DNA from: Macrophomina tecta
Lineage: Eukaryota > Ascomycota > Dothideomycetes > Botryosphaeriales > Botryosphaeriaceae
Assembly: GCA_024180945.1 (NCBI GenBank)
Contig: JAKSGN010000037.1
Coordinates: forward strand, 1,245,501 to 1,309,500
Direction: 5' to 3'
DNA: 64,000 nt
The translations under genes were made by a program, and so were the position numbers. Below the pieces are notes generated by a model. It was not told the origin of the DNA. It saw only the letters and a program-made list of their open reading frames with translations, and searched no databases. This document shows, piece after piece, positions 10,885-20,740 of this stretch; the stretch's first letter is position 1; each line of letters opens with the position of its first letter.

Positions 10885-10905
10885 TAACAATAGCGCAAGA
10901 TCCAT

Positions 10906-11277
10906 CGGGGGCGGAGTCCTTGCTGCTGCTCAACGAGCTCGCTATTGCTGATGAAGTGGAATGTTTTCGAGAACCGCTATTTCCTTCCGCGGAGGCTTGC
11001 AATGAAGGGCAGAGCCCACTGTTTGACTTGCCAATACCTGGGACCTGGTCTTCGCCTTTTTAGGTCTTCGGCAGAGCGATTTGAGATTCGCAAGCGCGTG
11101 ACACACGCTAGTCTGTTGCTGGCTTAGCGCCAAATAGGGCTTAGCTGAAGTTGTCCAGCTACCTACAGGAAGTCAGTGGCCACCTGGTCAGTGCGCCAAC
11201 ATCGTCGCCACAATTTACGAGTTGCTATAGCACCAGAAGCACTCCTATTTACCTAGAGTTGGTATATAGTATATCGC
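10906..11277. other. Upstream region of the split Zn2Cys6 gene
   Basis: No convincing gene. It lies 5' of the reconstructed Zn2Cys6 start on the minus strand, and ends at the first codons of LINE B1. Confidence 0.35.
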
Positions 11278-11938
11278 ATGTCCCTGGTTTATATAATCTG
11301 CGTTTCCTTGACTGAATTGGACACGTCTAAGCCGGGAGAGGTGCGTGCGCTCTTCCAGAAGGCGCTGGAGGAGCAGGAAGCGACAAAGGACATTAAATGC
11401 TGCGGGTTGACAAGGAACGCGAATGAGCCGAGCAAGATGCGAGTGCTCTTCAAACCGAAAGAAGACGAGGAGAAGGTGCGAGCGCACACAGGCTGGCTGG
11501 AGACGGCTTTTCGAGGAGCGAGGGCCAGAGGCCGGCAATGGTACCCGGTGAAAGTGGACAGCGTGAACAAGCTGGCAGTACTCAACGAGGCGCGCAAAGC
11601 GGTGCGGCAGAATGCCAGCAAGATGATCGGCGAAGAGAACGAGGTGGAGGTGGCGCAGGTTCGATGGCTCAGCAAGCCAAGCGGACGGCTGTACGGATCG
11701 GCGGTGGCCTACCTGACCAAGAAGAGCGACGCAGAGGCGCTTTTGGCACGCAGAGTCATGGACATCGGCGGCGAGACGGCCTACACGGACGTTTTTGAGT
11801 ACCAGCCGCGGGCACCGGTCAGAGAACTGCACGTCGGCGGCTGAGAAGTGCGCGGCGTGCGGAGGTCCCCACAGAGCGGATGACAGAGGGTGCCGGGAGT
11901 ACAAAAGACTGCTGGACGACATAGTCGGTAGACGGAAT
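11278..11938 (+). pseudogene. LINE B1 ORF1 (gag-like) with internal deletion
   Basis: 188 codons are open (gag-type N-terminus, RRM-like centre RVLFKPKEDEEKVRAHTGWLE..., ending LHVGG*). In the +1 frame the sequence continues AEKCAACGGPHRADDRGC, a CX2CX3HX6C knuckle like the last knuckle of the LINE A ORF1. The first one or two knuckles and the correct frame are missing, so a small deletion near 11835 has fused the N-terminus out of frame to the last knuckle. Confidence 0.65.
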
Positions 11939-13438
11939 GAGTAGATAGTTCAAGGTGATGCAAGCGAATTTGGGTAAAAACCAGGAGGGTCAGTATAGCC
12001 TGCTCAACAACGAGGACCTCCACGACTTCAGCGTCATGGCAATCTCGGAACCCAGTTGCTTCAATGGGGCAGACGGCAGAGCGGTCGCGGCATCGCTATC
12101 GCACGTTTACTGGACGCAAATCACACCAACAGTGGCCCTCAGACGCCGGTATCCGTTCCGATCGATGCTGTGGGTGCGACGAGGCATACAAGCCCGGCAG
12201 CTGACAATACCATCGCCCGACGTCACAGCAGCAGTTCTCGCCATGCTAGACCGAACAATCCTCGTGGAATCCGTTTACGTACCGGCTAGGCAGACGGCGG
12301 GGGATACGGAGCTAAATACTATCCTCGCGCAGCTGCACGCCGTTATTACCGCAGCAGGGAGCCAGACGAACGGAGTGCTGGAAGTACTGGTGTGCGGTGA
12401 CTTTAACCGACACGACCAGCTTTGGGGTGGAGTCCACATTGCCAACTATGCGCACAGCGGAGAAGGTCAGCCGATAGTGGAGTTCATGGAAGACTTCGGC
12501 CTTTAGAGCCTGCTCCCCCGCGGGACCATCACGTACGAGTTGGGCGACCACAGCTCGACGATCGATCTGGTACTCGCGTCAGAACAGCTGGCAGAGGGTC
12601 AGACGGTGTGTCGACCGTTTAAGACAGCGTACGGCCCTGACCACCAGCCGATCGAGAGCCACTTCCAAGTGGCCATGTTAATTGACGAACCGGGGCCACG
12701 GCTTGCGATTCGGAGCGCGAACTGGAAGGCAATTCGGGATTTTTGAGAGGAAGGCTTGCGGACGAGCCAGAGGACGTTGAGGACCTGGCCAATTACCTCC
12801 GATGCGCTGCGCACACATGTGCCGAGGGCGAGGCCGTCGCCATATGTGAAACGGTGGTGGTCGGCAGATCTTAGCCAGCTGCGAGCGTCCACGCATTTCA
12901 GGAATCAGGCGAGAGCGGCTCGGAGAGGCGGGCAGCGCAGTGCATGGCTGAAAGAGCAGGCGAAGACGGCAGCTAAAAGATTTCACGACACAAGCCGACG
13001 CCAGAGACGGCGATGCTGGGAGGACTTCCTTGAAGAACCCTCCAACATCTGGAGAGCATCTAAATATCTGAAGGGATCGGGAACGGCAGATTTCTGCCAA
13101 ATCACGCGGATCAGCAACGGCAATTGGTTTGCTGACACCAACGAAGCAATCTCCGAAGCGCTGGTCAAGAGCTTCTTCCCCGAGCTCCCACCGTTGCGAG
13201 AGGGCGGCCTAACGGAGGGGCGGCAGGCAGTGGAAGCGCAAATCAAGCACGAACCACTCACGATGCAAGAGGTCAAGAAAGCAATTTTTGGAGCAAGCCT
13301 GTTCAAAGCGCCAGGCCTGGACGGCATTCCGGCGGTGGTATGGTGGGAGCTGTGGCTAGTGCTACACAACCACATCTGCGAGCTCTTCAGCGAGTCAATC
13401 AGTCAGGGCTGGCTACCCGATCAATGGCGCATGGCCAA

Positions 13439-13654
13439 TATTATTATTATAACTCCATTTTCGTCCTATATAAGTCTAAGACTACCGTAGGACGGGAGAG
13501 GGAGTACCTTCTCCAATCACTTCTTCCTATAACGTTTAGTATCAGCCAAATACGCCAACCAATTCATCTTTGGGAGCAATTCCGACTAAGAGAGAGCAGA
13601 AGAAAAGAAATACAAAGGGAAATTGAGAGGGAAACCGAAGAGGGTTAGCGAGAG
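13439..13654 (-). mobile_element. LINE C 216-bp truncated insertion in LINE B1
   Basis: Reverse complement of the last 216 bases of the LINE C copy at 7180-7393, including the ATA/TTA tail. The flanks are an exact 13-bp target-site duplication GGCGCATGGCCAA (13426-13438 and 13655-13667). Removing the insert and one duplication rejoins LINE B1 ORF2 in frame (DQWRMAKIVPLRK). This is a textbook target-primed, 5'-truncated insertion. Confidence 0.9.
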
Positions 13655-15328
13655 GGCGCATGGCCAAGATCGTGCCGCTGCGCAAGGCGGAGAGACCAAG
13701 CTACGAGGTGGCGGAAGCGTACAGGCTGATCTCGCTCCTCTCCACGCTGGGGAAAGCCCTCGAGGCGGTGGTGGCGGAGAGGATATCCGCCTTGTCAAAA
13801 TTGCACGCTCACCTGCCAAAGAATCACTTTGGCGGTCGAAAGCAGCGGTCGACGGTCTAAGTATTAGTGACTCTGCAACAGCGAATCTACGACGCCTGGC
13901 GAGAGGGCAAGGTGCTGTCACTACTCTCGTTTGACGTCAAAGGCGCCTACATTGGCGTGGCCAAGGACGTGCTGCTCCGGCGACTTCGAGCGCGAAGGAT
14001 CCCGGAAACGCTGGTCAGGTGGATCGGTGCCTTCTACTCGGACAGATATGCATCAGTCTTAGTCAACGGTCAGGAATCGGCTATATCCAGCCTGCCGCAA
14101 GCCGGGCTTCCGCAGGGCTCACCGCTGTCGCCGATACTGTTCCTCTTCTTCAACGCAGACCTGGTACAGTCAGTGATCAACAAGAACAAAGAAGCATTCG
14201 CGTTCATCGACGACTACAGCGCGTGGGTGACAGGCAAGTCCGCGAGCGAGAACGCGGCGAAGCTGCAGCGGATAGTGGTGCCAAGGGCAGAGGAATGGGA
14301 AGCGACGAGCGGAGCGACGTTTGAGGCGAAGAAAACGACGCTTATCCACTTTACGAGGAACCGGCGGAGGGACTCCACCGAGCCTGTACTGATTAAAGGA
14401 AAGGCAATTCAGCCGAAACGCAGCGCGAAAATTTTAGGGGTGGTGTTCGACCAGCAACTCCGGTTCGGCAAGCACGCAGGCAAGATCGCAGAGAGGGGAA
14501 TCAAAGCCGCCCTGGTACTAAGGCGGCTGCGCGGCCTTCGACTAAGCACAGCACGTTAGCTCTTCACCGCGACGGTCACGCCGACGATTGACTATGCGGC
14601 GCCGGTGTGAGCGCCTACAGCGAAGCAGGTGATTTTCAAATCGCTCGAATTGGTATAGAAAATCGTAGCCAGAGCCATTACGGGAGCATTCAGGGCCATG
14701 TCGCTGCCTATTCTCGAGGCAGGGGCAGCAATTCTGCCGGTTAGAGTACGGCTGGAACAGTAGATGCGCCGCTTCTTGGTCAACTGCCACACGCTACTGC
14801 CGGCACACCCGTTCTGGAAGCTGAAGCGCGGGACCGATCCGGGGACCAAGCGGTTTATCTCGCCACTGTAGTGCATGATGCTGATTTTTGCAGATGTGGA
14901 CGTAAAACGGCTCGAAACGATACAGCCCTTCGACCGACTTCTGTGGTCAGCCAGCCTGGTGGTCTGCATTGACGACGCAGAAAAGGCGAGAGAGCGGGCG
15001 GCCAGGCCCCCGCTGACGGAAGTATCCATCTTCATGGACGGGTCGCAGCGAAGCGACCAGCTCGGAGTAGGTATATCTTGTGCAGACAGCGCGGGCAGGG
15101 TTGCGCTGGAGCACTCCCAAACTGTAGACAGCAGCGACACCTGTAACATTCACCATGCCGAGCTGCGGGCAATCGAGCAAGCAGTAAGGCTAGTAAACAG
15201 TACCTGGTCGCCGCAGGCGATTTCTGCTATGCCAGCAGCAGCCAAGGTAAGGCATGTCATCTACAGCAATAGCAAAACGGCACTACAAAGTATCATCCGC
15301 CCGGGGCGGCGTAGCGGACAAGATATTG

Positions 15329-15547
15329 TGTTGGAAAATGACTAATTGGCAGCCTTGATTCAACTGATGAAGATGAGTTCCCCTAGATTGGCATATCTAG
15401 TAGAGGGAGGCCGTACGGGCTTCCCTTATACCTATTCTACCTACTAGGGTAAAACGGGTATGTAACTTGCTTACCTGCTGAGACAGGTGTGCGACGAGTA
15501 TAAGACATAACTGAATCCAAAATACTACTGAATTAAATATTCCAACA
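15329..15547. mobile_element. Solo LTR, 219 bp, in LINE B1 RNase H
   Basis: Starts TGTTGGAAAATGAC, ends AAATATTCCAACA, and is flanked by a 5-bp duplication TATTG (15324-15328 and 15548-15552). Inverted TGTTGGAA/TTCCAACA ends plus a 5-bp duplication are typical of Copia-type LTRs. Excision on paper restores the RNase H frame. No internal retrotransposon sequence is left, so LTR-LTR recombination removed it. Confidence 0.85.
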
Positions 15548-16370
15548 TATTGCAATAAGCGTGCTCTGCACGCTCGAACATAAACAAGGCCCACCGGTCG
15601 AGTTCAGATGGACACAAGCCCACGAGGACGTCCCTGGGAACGAGAATGCAAACCAGCTCGCGCGGCGCGCGACCGGAAACGGTAGCCAGATCCCGGGAAG
15701 CACGCTTATACGGACCGCCGCCCTTGCACGCAACAAGCGGATGATAACCGCCAGACGGAGACAAGCATTAGAGAGTACTATAGCAGGAGCCTTCACCAGA
15801 AGACTCGATCGGGCACTGGCAACGTTTCACACCCGGAAACTATATGACAAGCTTAGCTGGCAAGAGTCGTCGGTGATAGTCCGGCTTCGGACGACTAAAG
15901 CGAGGCTTAACGAGCTGCTACGCAAAGTGCGATGCGCGCCGTCGGCAGAGTGCGAATGCGGCGCCGAGGCGGAAACGGTCAAGCACTTCCTTCTGGAATG
16001 CCCGCGCTGGCTGAGCGAAAGAGCAGAGCTGCAACGTGTGCTAAGGTGCAGATTCGGAGACATGTCGTACATGCCCGGGCGATGGGCAGAGGTGGAACGA
16101 GGTAATGGCTCTTATATTGACGAGCTGCCAGGGCAATGGAAGGCGGACATGCGCGCAATAACAGCGACAGCAGCTTTTGCTCTTGCGACAGGAAGACTAA
16201 CCAGACAGTAAGCAGGCGGCAACGGTCCTGCAGCCGCAACCAGCCGGTTCTCGCTGCCACGCTGATACAGGGACGGGCAACGCTCAGGAGAACGGTCTTG
16301 ATGGCGAACCGGGGGAATGGAAAGAAATGGTGCAGGATACGGATCGAAGCCGTTGCCTTCTGTTATTATA

Positions 16371-16885
16371 CTTCTCTTTCCTTCCCATTCTTACCTTTCA
16401 TTAACATTTTTACTTCCACTATCTCAGCTCTCTTTCTGGCAGTGAGCCCAAACATTACCATCTATCACGAAGCGTCGGTATCTCACTATCCTTTTGTCGA
16501 ACGGTGCGAGAAAGTAAGACGCCGCTGTCTTCTCTATTGTTACTACGAAAGCTGGCTATATACAAGTGATAATCGGATTTACGGAAATACGCATAAACGG
16601 GGTAAATGAGGTGTGTAGGGGTAGGTGTTTTGTGTTGCGAGAAAAGCAAAGAACGCGTGTGTAAGCAAAAGCAAATAAAACACTTGATTGCGGGCCAATG
16701 TGATTGACAAATAGGAGAGACGCAAACCGCAGCTGCGGTTCGCCCAAAGAGACTTGAGGAACGAAGTTTTGGAAGATTGGAAAAGGTTTATTGCCATGGG
16801 CATGGGTAGTCTTAAGCTATACAAGCTATACGTTCGTAGCCCATTGCGAAAACCCGCGGCTGAGCTTCATCCTGCTCTGATTGGC
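16371..16885. other. Intergenic
   Basis: Pyrimidine-rich and AT-rich sequence between LINE B1 and the MYND gene. No gene seen. Confidence 0.4.
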
Positions 16886-17473
16886 CTAGTGCATCCCTCC
16901 TGGAGGCGGAACTTTGGAGATTTTTGGAGTGCAAATCTTCTTGTGTAGTTTCCAATCTTTCTTTTGGTGCTCCTTTCCACAGAATGCCGCATGCTGACAT
17001 CGCCCACATCTCTTGGTGGCTTTCGTCTTCCCACAGATTTTGCAAGGCATGATTTCCATGGGAGCTCTCAGCACCGAAAGGCCCTCGGATTGGATGTCTT
17101 GTACGATCGTGGCCATCATGCCGCATATGTCCTGTCGTATCTGGATTTCGCATCTGCGACTGCCACATACAGGGCTGACGGATATAGAAACGAAGGGATC
17201 GTCCTTGTTGTGAAGCCAAGAGATAGGGGTGTACAGCATTTCGATAGTGTTTTGGCTACAAATTTCGCATAGAGGGCTAGACTTTGGCGGGAAGGCAGCT
17301 TCATGGTCTTTGATGACCCGCTGTACTACATTCGCGAAGCTTTCCGTGTAGTGGGGATCATCTTGAGCGGCGGGAGTATCTGCGGTGACGAGATTGCGTG
17401 GAAGATGGTGAATGAAGTTGAGCTGTAGGGGAGGGAGTTCGCAGTGGAATTCGAAGCGGACCGGACCAGGCTG
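16886..17473 (-). pseudogene. MYND zinc-finger protein, C-terminal part; 5' end lost
   Basis: The minus-strand frame is open from about 17473 to the stop at 16886 and ends with a MYND finger: CKICGKTKATKRCGRCQHAAFC..EHQKKDWKLHKKIC (CX2C..CX2C..C..C..H..C). A second Cys pair upstream (PLCEICSQNTIEML) may be part of a treble-clef module. MYND fingers mediate protein-protein contacts in fungal regulators. There is no ATG before a TAA just upstream, and within 45 bp a Fot1-like element begins, whose other side is LINE. The 5' exon(s) appear to have been removed by the rearrangement at this transposon. The reading frame itself has no stops, so loss is probably recent. Confidence 0.6.
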
Positions 17474-17517
17474 GATTATGATAATTTATTATCATTTCTT
17501 ATCGATAACTATCGTTA

Positions 17518-19349
17518 ACGTATCGGATAAGCGAGTGTGCCAGACAAGCGAGTGTGCCACCCATCAACAAAACGCATCACCTTAGCTTCTATCAACCATG
17601 CAACAACCAAACCACGTGCAACCTCCCTTATATGAATCTCGTCTATTCTTAGCAAAGCAGGCTATCGATCAAGGCAGAATTCGGAGTAATCGGGGCGCTG
17701 CGGAGACGTACCACGTCAATCGAATGACTCTTAAGCGACGACGCGACGGGACCCATTCACGACGCGATTGCACGCCCAATTCGCGAAAGCTTACCGATCC
17801 CGAGGAATCCGTAATTATTCGACGTATCCTCGACCTAGATTCACGAGGATTTCCCGCCCGGCTTCGCGACGTTGAAGATATGGCGAATAAACTACTCGCC
17901 GATCGTGCCGGAGGCAAGGTCGGGAAGAAATGGACTACAAACTTCGTAAGGCGTACTCCCGAGCTAAAAACACGCATAAATCGCAAGTACGACTACCAGC
18001 GAGCGAAATGCGAGGATCCTAAGATTATTACGAAGTGGTTTGAGCTCGTGCAGAATACAATCGCGAAGTACGGGATCGTGGACGGTGATATCTACAACTT
18101 CGACGAAATCGGCTTCCTTATGGGCATGATTGCAGCTGGAATGGTTATCACCGCCTCTGAACGACGCGATCGACCAAAATCGGTTCAGCCAGGCAATCGC
18201 GAGTGGGTTACGGTGATCCAAGGAGTCAACGCGCAGGGCTGGGCTATCCCGCCGTTCGTGATCTTCAAAGGCCAGTACCACCTCTCCGCTTGGTACAGCG
18301 ACTACATGCCACGCAATTGGGCCGTCGCATTAAGCGATAACGGTTGGATGACAAATGAACTTGGTCTGCAGTGGCTCGAGCACTTCGAAAAGCACACAAA
18401 GGACCGCGTAATTGGAGCATACCGCCTTCTAATTCTTGACGGCCATGAGAGTCACAATTCGGCCGAATTCGACGCGCTTTGCCAGGAACACAAGATTATC
18501 GCGCTCTGTATGCCTGCGCATTCATCCCACCTCCTCCAGCCACTCGATGTCGGCTGTTTTGCGCTGCTCAAGAAGGCGTATGGGAAGCAGATCGAAGACT
18601 TGATACGATCGCATATCAACCATATTACGAAGCTTGAGTTTCTACCCGCGTTTAGGGCCGCATTCGAAGCCGCATTTACGAAGGAGCATGTCGTATCCTC
18701 ATTCCGAGGTGCTGGATTAGTCCTACTCGATCCAGAAGCGGTTCTTTCGAAGCTCGATGTTAAAATTCGGACACCAACGCCCACCCTCCCGGAGGTCGCA
18801 AGTTGGGACTCCCAAACACCACACAACCCAGCCGAATTAGCGTCTCAAACCGAGCTTATTCGGAGCAAGATTGCAAGGCATCAGGATAGCTCACCAGCGC
18901 CAATCCATGAGGCGCTCGACCGGCTTGCAACGGGGGCGCAAATGATGGCGCATTCGGCCGTACTTTTGCAAGCCGAAGTCGCAAACCTTCAAAGGGCAAA
19001 TAAGGCCGCAACGCGACGCAAAAAACGCCAAAAGAAGCGGATTCAGAAGCGAGGGACTCTTACAATTCAAGAAGGACTGGATTTAGTCGATAAAAATACT
19101 ACTAACCAGCAGATTTCGGGGGAAACGCGCCAAAGTGATGGGCAAGCGGAGGGGCCTGCGAAGAAGCAAAGGCGATCTGGGCAATGCGGCGAGACTGGGC
19201 ATAATTCTCGTACATGCCAAAAAGATGCGGAAGCTACTATAGAATAGGCTGTATATTATAGATAGTCAATTTTATAAGGCGTTGCGGAGTTATTCGTCTT
19301 TAAAGCGATCGAGCTTTAATGGGGTGGCACACTCGCTTATCCGATACGT
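17518..19349 (+). mobile_element. Fot1/pogo-like element A, 1,832 bp
   Basis: Flanked by TA (17516-17517 and 19350-19351). Ends are inverted and start ACGTATCGGATAAGCGAGTG. The left end carries two copies of AAGCGAGTGTGCCA in tandem, the right end only one. Its right flank is LINE A2, whose sequence resumes at TAGCGTA. Its left flank is the MYND gene rather than LINE sequence, so a deletion or ectopic recombination has occurred at the left end. Confidence 0.9.
17598..19247 (+). CDS. Fot1/pogo-like DDE transposase, element A
   Basis: 549 aa, uninterrupted. N-terminal pipsqueak-type HTH (about residues 12-50), CENP-B-type second DNA-binding domain (about 65-142, with a SRGFPARLRDVEDMAN core), then a DDE_1 catalytic core with D169 (NFDEIGF), D281 (LDGHESH) and D317 (QPLDVGCF); the last two are separated by 35 residues. 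The usual NFDETGF has Ile for Thr. A basic tail follows and ends with a damaged zinc knuckle (SGQCGETGHNSRTC, first Cys replaced by Ser). The frame is full length for the family, so it could still be active. With only one subterminal repeat at the right end, mobility may be reduced. Confidence 0.9.
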   Translation: MQQPNHVQPPLYESRLFLAKQAIDQGRIRSNRGAAETYHVNRMTLKRRRDGTHSRRDCTPNSRKLTDPEESVIIRRILDLDSRGFPARLRDVEDMANKLLADRAGGKVGKKWTTNFVRRTPELKTRINRKYDYQRAKCEDPKIITKWFELVQNTIAKYGIVDGDIYNFDEIGFLMGMIAAGMVITASERRDRPKSVQPGNREWVTVIQGVNAQGWAIPPFVIFKGQYHLSAWYSDYMPRNWAVALSDNGWMTNELGLQWLEHFEKHTKDRVIGAYRLLILDGHESHNSAEFDALCQEHKIIALCMPAHSSHLLQPLDVGCFALLKKAYGKQIEDLIRSHINHITKLEFLPAFRAAFEAAFTKEHVVSSFRGAGLVLLDPEAVLSKLDVKIRTPTPTLPEVASWDSQTPHNPAELASQTELIRSKIARHQDSSPAPIHEALDRLATGAQMMAHSAVLLQAEVANLQRANKAATRRKKRQKKRIQKRGTLTIQEGLDLVDKNTTNQQISGETRQSDGQAEGPAKKQRRSGQCGETGHNSRTCQKDAEATIE

Positions 19350-19351
19350 TA

Positions 19352-20697
19352 GCGTATTTAACTTCCTCTTCTGTGACTTCCGGCCAGAGGGTCCCCTGCG
19401 GGTAGTTAAAGCCGTTAATGTCCGACAGGTCCGCTTCTGGGGGCTCTGGGAAGAAAGCCTTTTGGAGTATATCGAGCTTCTCCTCCAATCGCTCTACGAG
19501 TCCTACGTCCGGTTTTCGAAGGGCCGGAACTAACTCGGACTTAAGTCCTTCCCGGTTCTGTGCCCACTTAGCTAATCTCCAGATGCCGTTCTCTTTCGTG
19601 GTCGCATCCTCAATCCTCGCGCGGTGCTCCTGCTTCAGCGTTTTCTGGATGAGTCTGCCTTTCTGGTTCCTTATGGAGCGGTACCTTTCCCAATCCTCGT
19701 CTGACCTAGACCTCTGCCAGGCTCTGCGAAGTCTCCTTGTCTCCATGTAGATTTCCTTGCATTCCTTTGTCCAGCCAGGCAGTGACTGAGGAGAGACTGT
19801 TGGTGTTGGGGTGGATGCTTCGATGGCTTTCTGAATGGCTTGGATTATATTATTGGTGTAGTTCTCCAGTGCCTCAATTGAGTCCGGGGCTGATTCTGGG
19901 CAGATGTTATTTAGAAACACTTGTATAAGCTTTTCGGTGTCTGTGTATCTCCAGTTCGGCTTCGTTCCTAGGGGCCGTAATGGGACTGAGAGGTCTGGCG
20001 TTGTAACTATAGGGATGTGGTCTGAGTCCTGCTGAAGGTCGTTTCTCACTTGGCACTTGACTATGCGTTCTTGCATCTCTGTCGTCACGAAGACCAGGTC
20101 AATTGTACTCTGCGCGTTGCTCCTTTCAAAGGTCGAGGTCTCTGGAGGGGAGACTAGCTGTAGCGAGAAGTCTTCTAGTATATGGATCAGCTCATCTGCC
20201 TCTTGATCCTGGTGATGGTACGCCGGTCCGGTCCAGAGCGGGTGGTGCAGGTTGAAGTCCCCGAGTACGATATGGTGGTCGCCTGGGTGCTTCCGAAGCG
20301 CCGTCACCAATGCGTCCAGGGAACTTGTGTTATTGATCGATTTCGGGGGATTATAGATATTATGTATGTGGATGGTTCCGTTTCCGGTTATGCTGTCTAT
20401 CCCTTTGAGGTGTATTGTGCAGAGGTCTGGTGTGTGGTGGGTGGCCGTCCATGAGGAGGGTGCTATTCGTTTCTTTATAAAAATGCACACCCGGGCTGGA
20501 CCGTTGAAGTGTACCAGCTCGAATTCCCTCTTTAGTGGGTGGTATGTCGTGTCTTGGAAGAGGTTCTTCCACGGTTCTTGTAGGGCAATGATGTCGAACT
20601 CGCGTGTCCGCCTGTCCCGGAAAAGGGGGGCCATCACCTTAGTTCTAGATCTCATAACGTTGTACTGCAAGATGGAGATCTGCCTATCTTTAACCAT
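19352..20697 (-). pseudogene. LINE A2 ORF2, endonuclease and start of RT linker
   Basis: Opens MVKDRQISILQYNV at 20697 and is uninterrupted to the Fot1-like element: AP endonuclease-like domain with QEPW, LGDFNLHHPLW, STIDLVFVT and DSDHIPI motifs (about residues 1-225), then the helical linker (PQSLPGWTKECKE, MRNQKGRLIQKT). It breaks at VKYA, a few residues before the RT finger motif, where the transposon lies. The last codons of the open frame belong to the transposon's inverted repeat. The endonuclease looks intact but the polymerase is absent. Confidence 0.85.
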
Positions 20698-20740
20698 CGA
20701 GCATTATAATCTCGTTGTTAAGTGGCTGCGTGCTTCGCTG

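Larger units (their letters stand above)
7568..10905 (-). pseudogene. Zn2Cys6 transcription factor fragment, split by a transposon
   Basis: A fungal binuclear-cluster regulator N-terminus. The cluster reads ACQPCQQRKHK, then (after an intron GTTAGT..CTAACG..CTCCAG at about 7915-7980) CDGARPICTPS..RTDCFY. The fifth Cys is Ser, which should weaken zinc binding. A coiled-coil-like linker follows (LKQRIRDLESQTQGL). The 8110-10884 transposon sits in the coding sequence. Joining the TA target across it gives an ATG at 10903-10905 and an open frame (MDLALLL then SVPARSEG) into the zinc cluster. Downstream the frame ends at a TGA near 7568, far short of a normal 500-900 aa regulator, so the gene is also truncated. 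The Met formed inside the inverted repeat next to 8120 is an accident of the insertion. Confidence 0.6.
11955..16211 (+). pseudogene. LINE B1 ORF2 (endonuclease-RT-RNase H), broken
   Basis: Endonuclease 11955-12750 (VCGDFNRHDQLWGG; STIDLVLAS; GPDHQPIESH) with stops at about 12504 and 12744. RT 13290-14560 (FKAPGLDGIP; SFDVKGAY; GLPQGSPLSP; active site FIDDY near 14205) with stops near 13858 and 14558. Connection region 14560-14870 has several stops. RNase H 15030-15760 (FMDGSQRSD..., AELRAIEQAV, WTQAHEDVPGNENANQLA) is split by the solo LTR. The finger CECGAEAETVKHFLLEC is near 15950-16010. The stop is at 16209-16211. All catalytic motifs are recognisable, so the inactivation is modest. Confidence 0.8.
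11278..16370 (+). mobile_element. LINE B1, second Tad-like LINE family, broken and nested
   Basis: Contains ORF1 (about 11278-11938) and ORF2 (about 11955-16211) in order. It is interrupted by a LINE C fragment at 13439-13654 and a solo LTR at 15329-15547. Stops are few and scattered, and Trp codons are mostly kept, so it is far less damaged than LINE A1. The right end is uncertain: I do not find the GATGAT-type tail seen in the other LINE B copies, so the 3' end at about 16.3 kb may be truncated or of another subtype. Confidence 0.8.

Noticed and set aside
15334..15345. Natural stop of LINE B1 ORF2 after GQDIVLEND
   Set aside because: The last codons belong to the solo LTR. The frame resumes after it.
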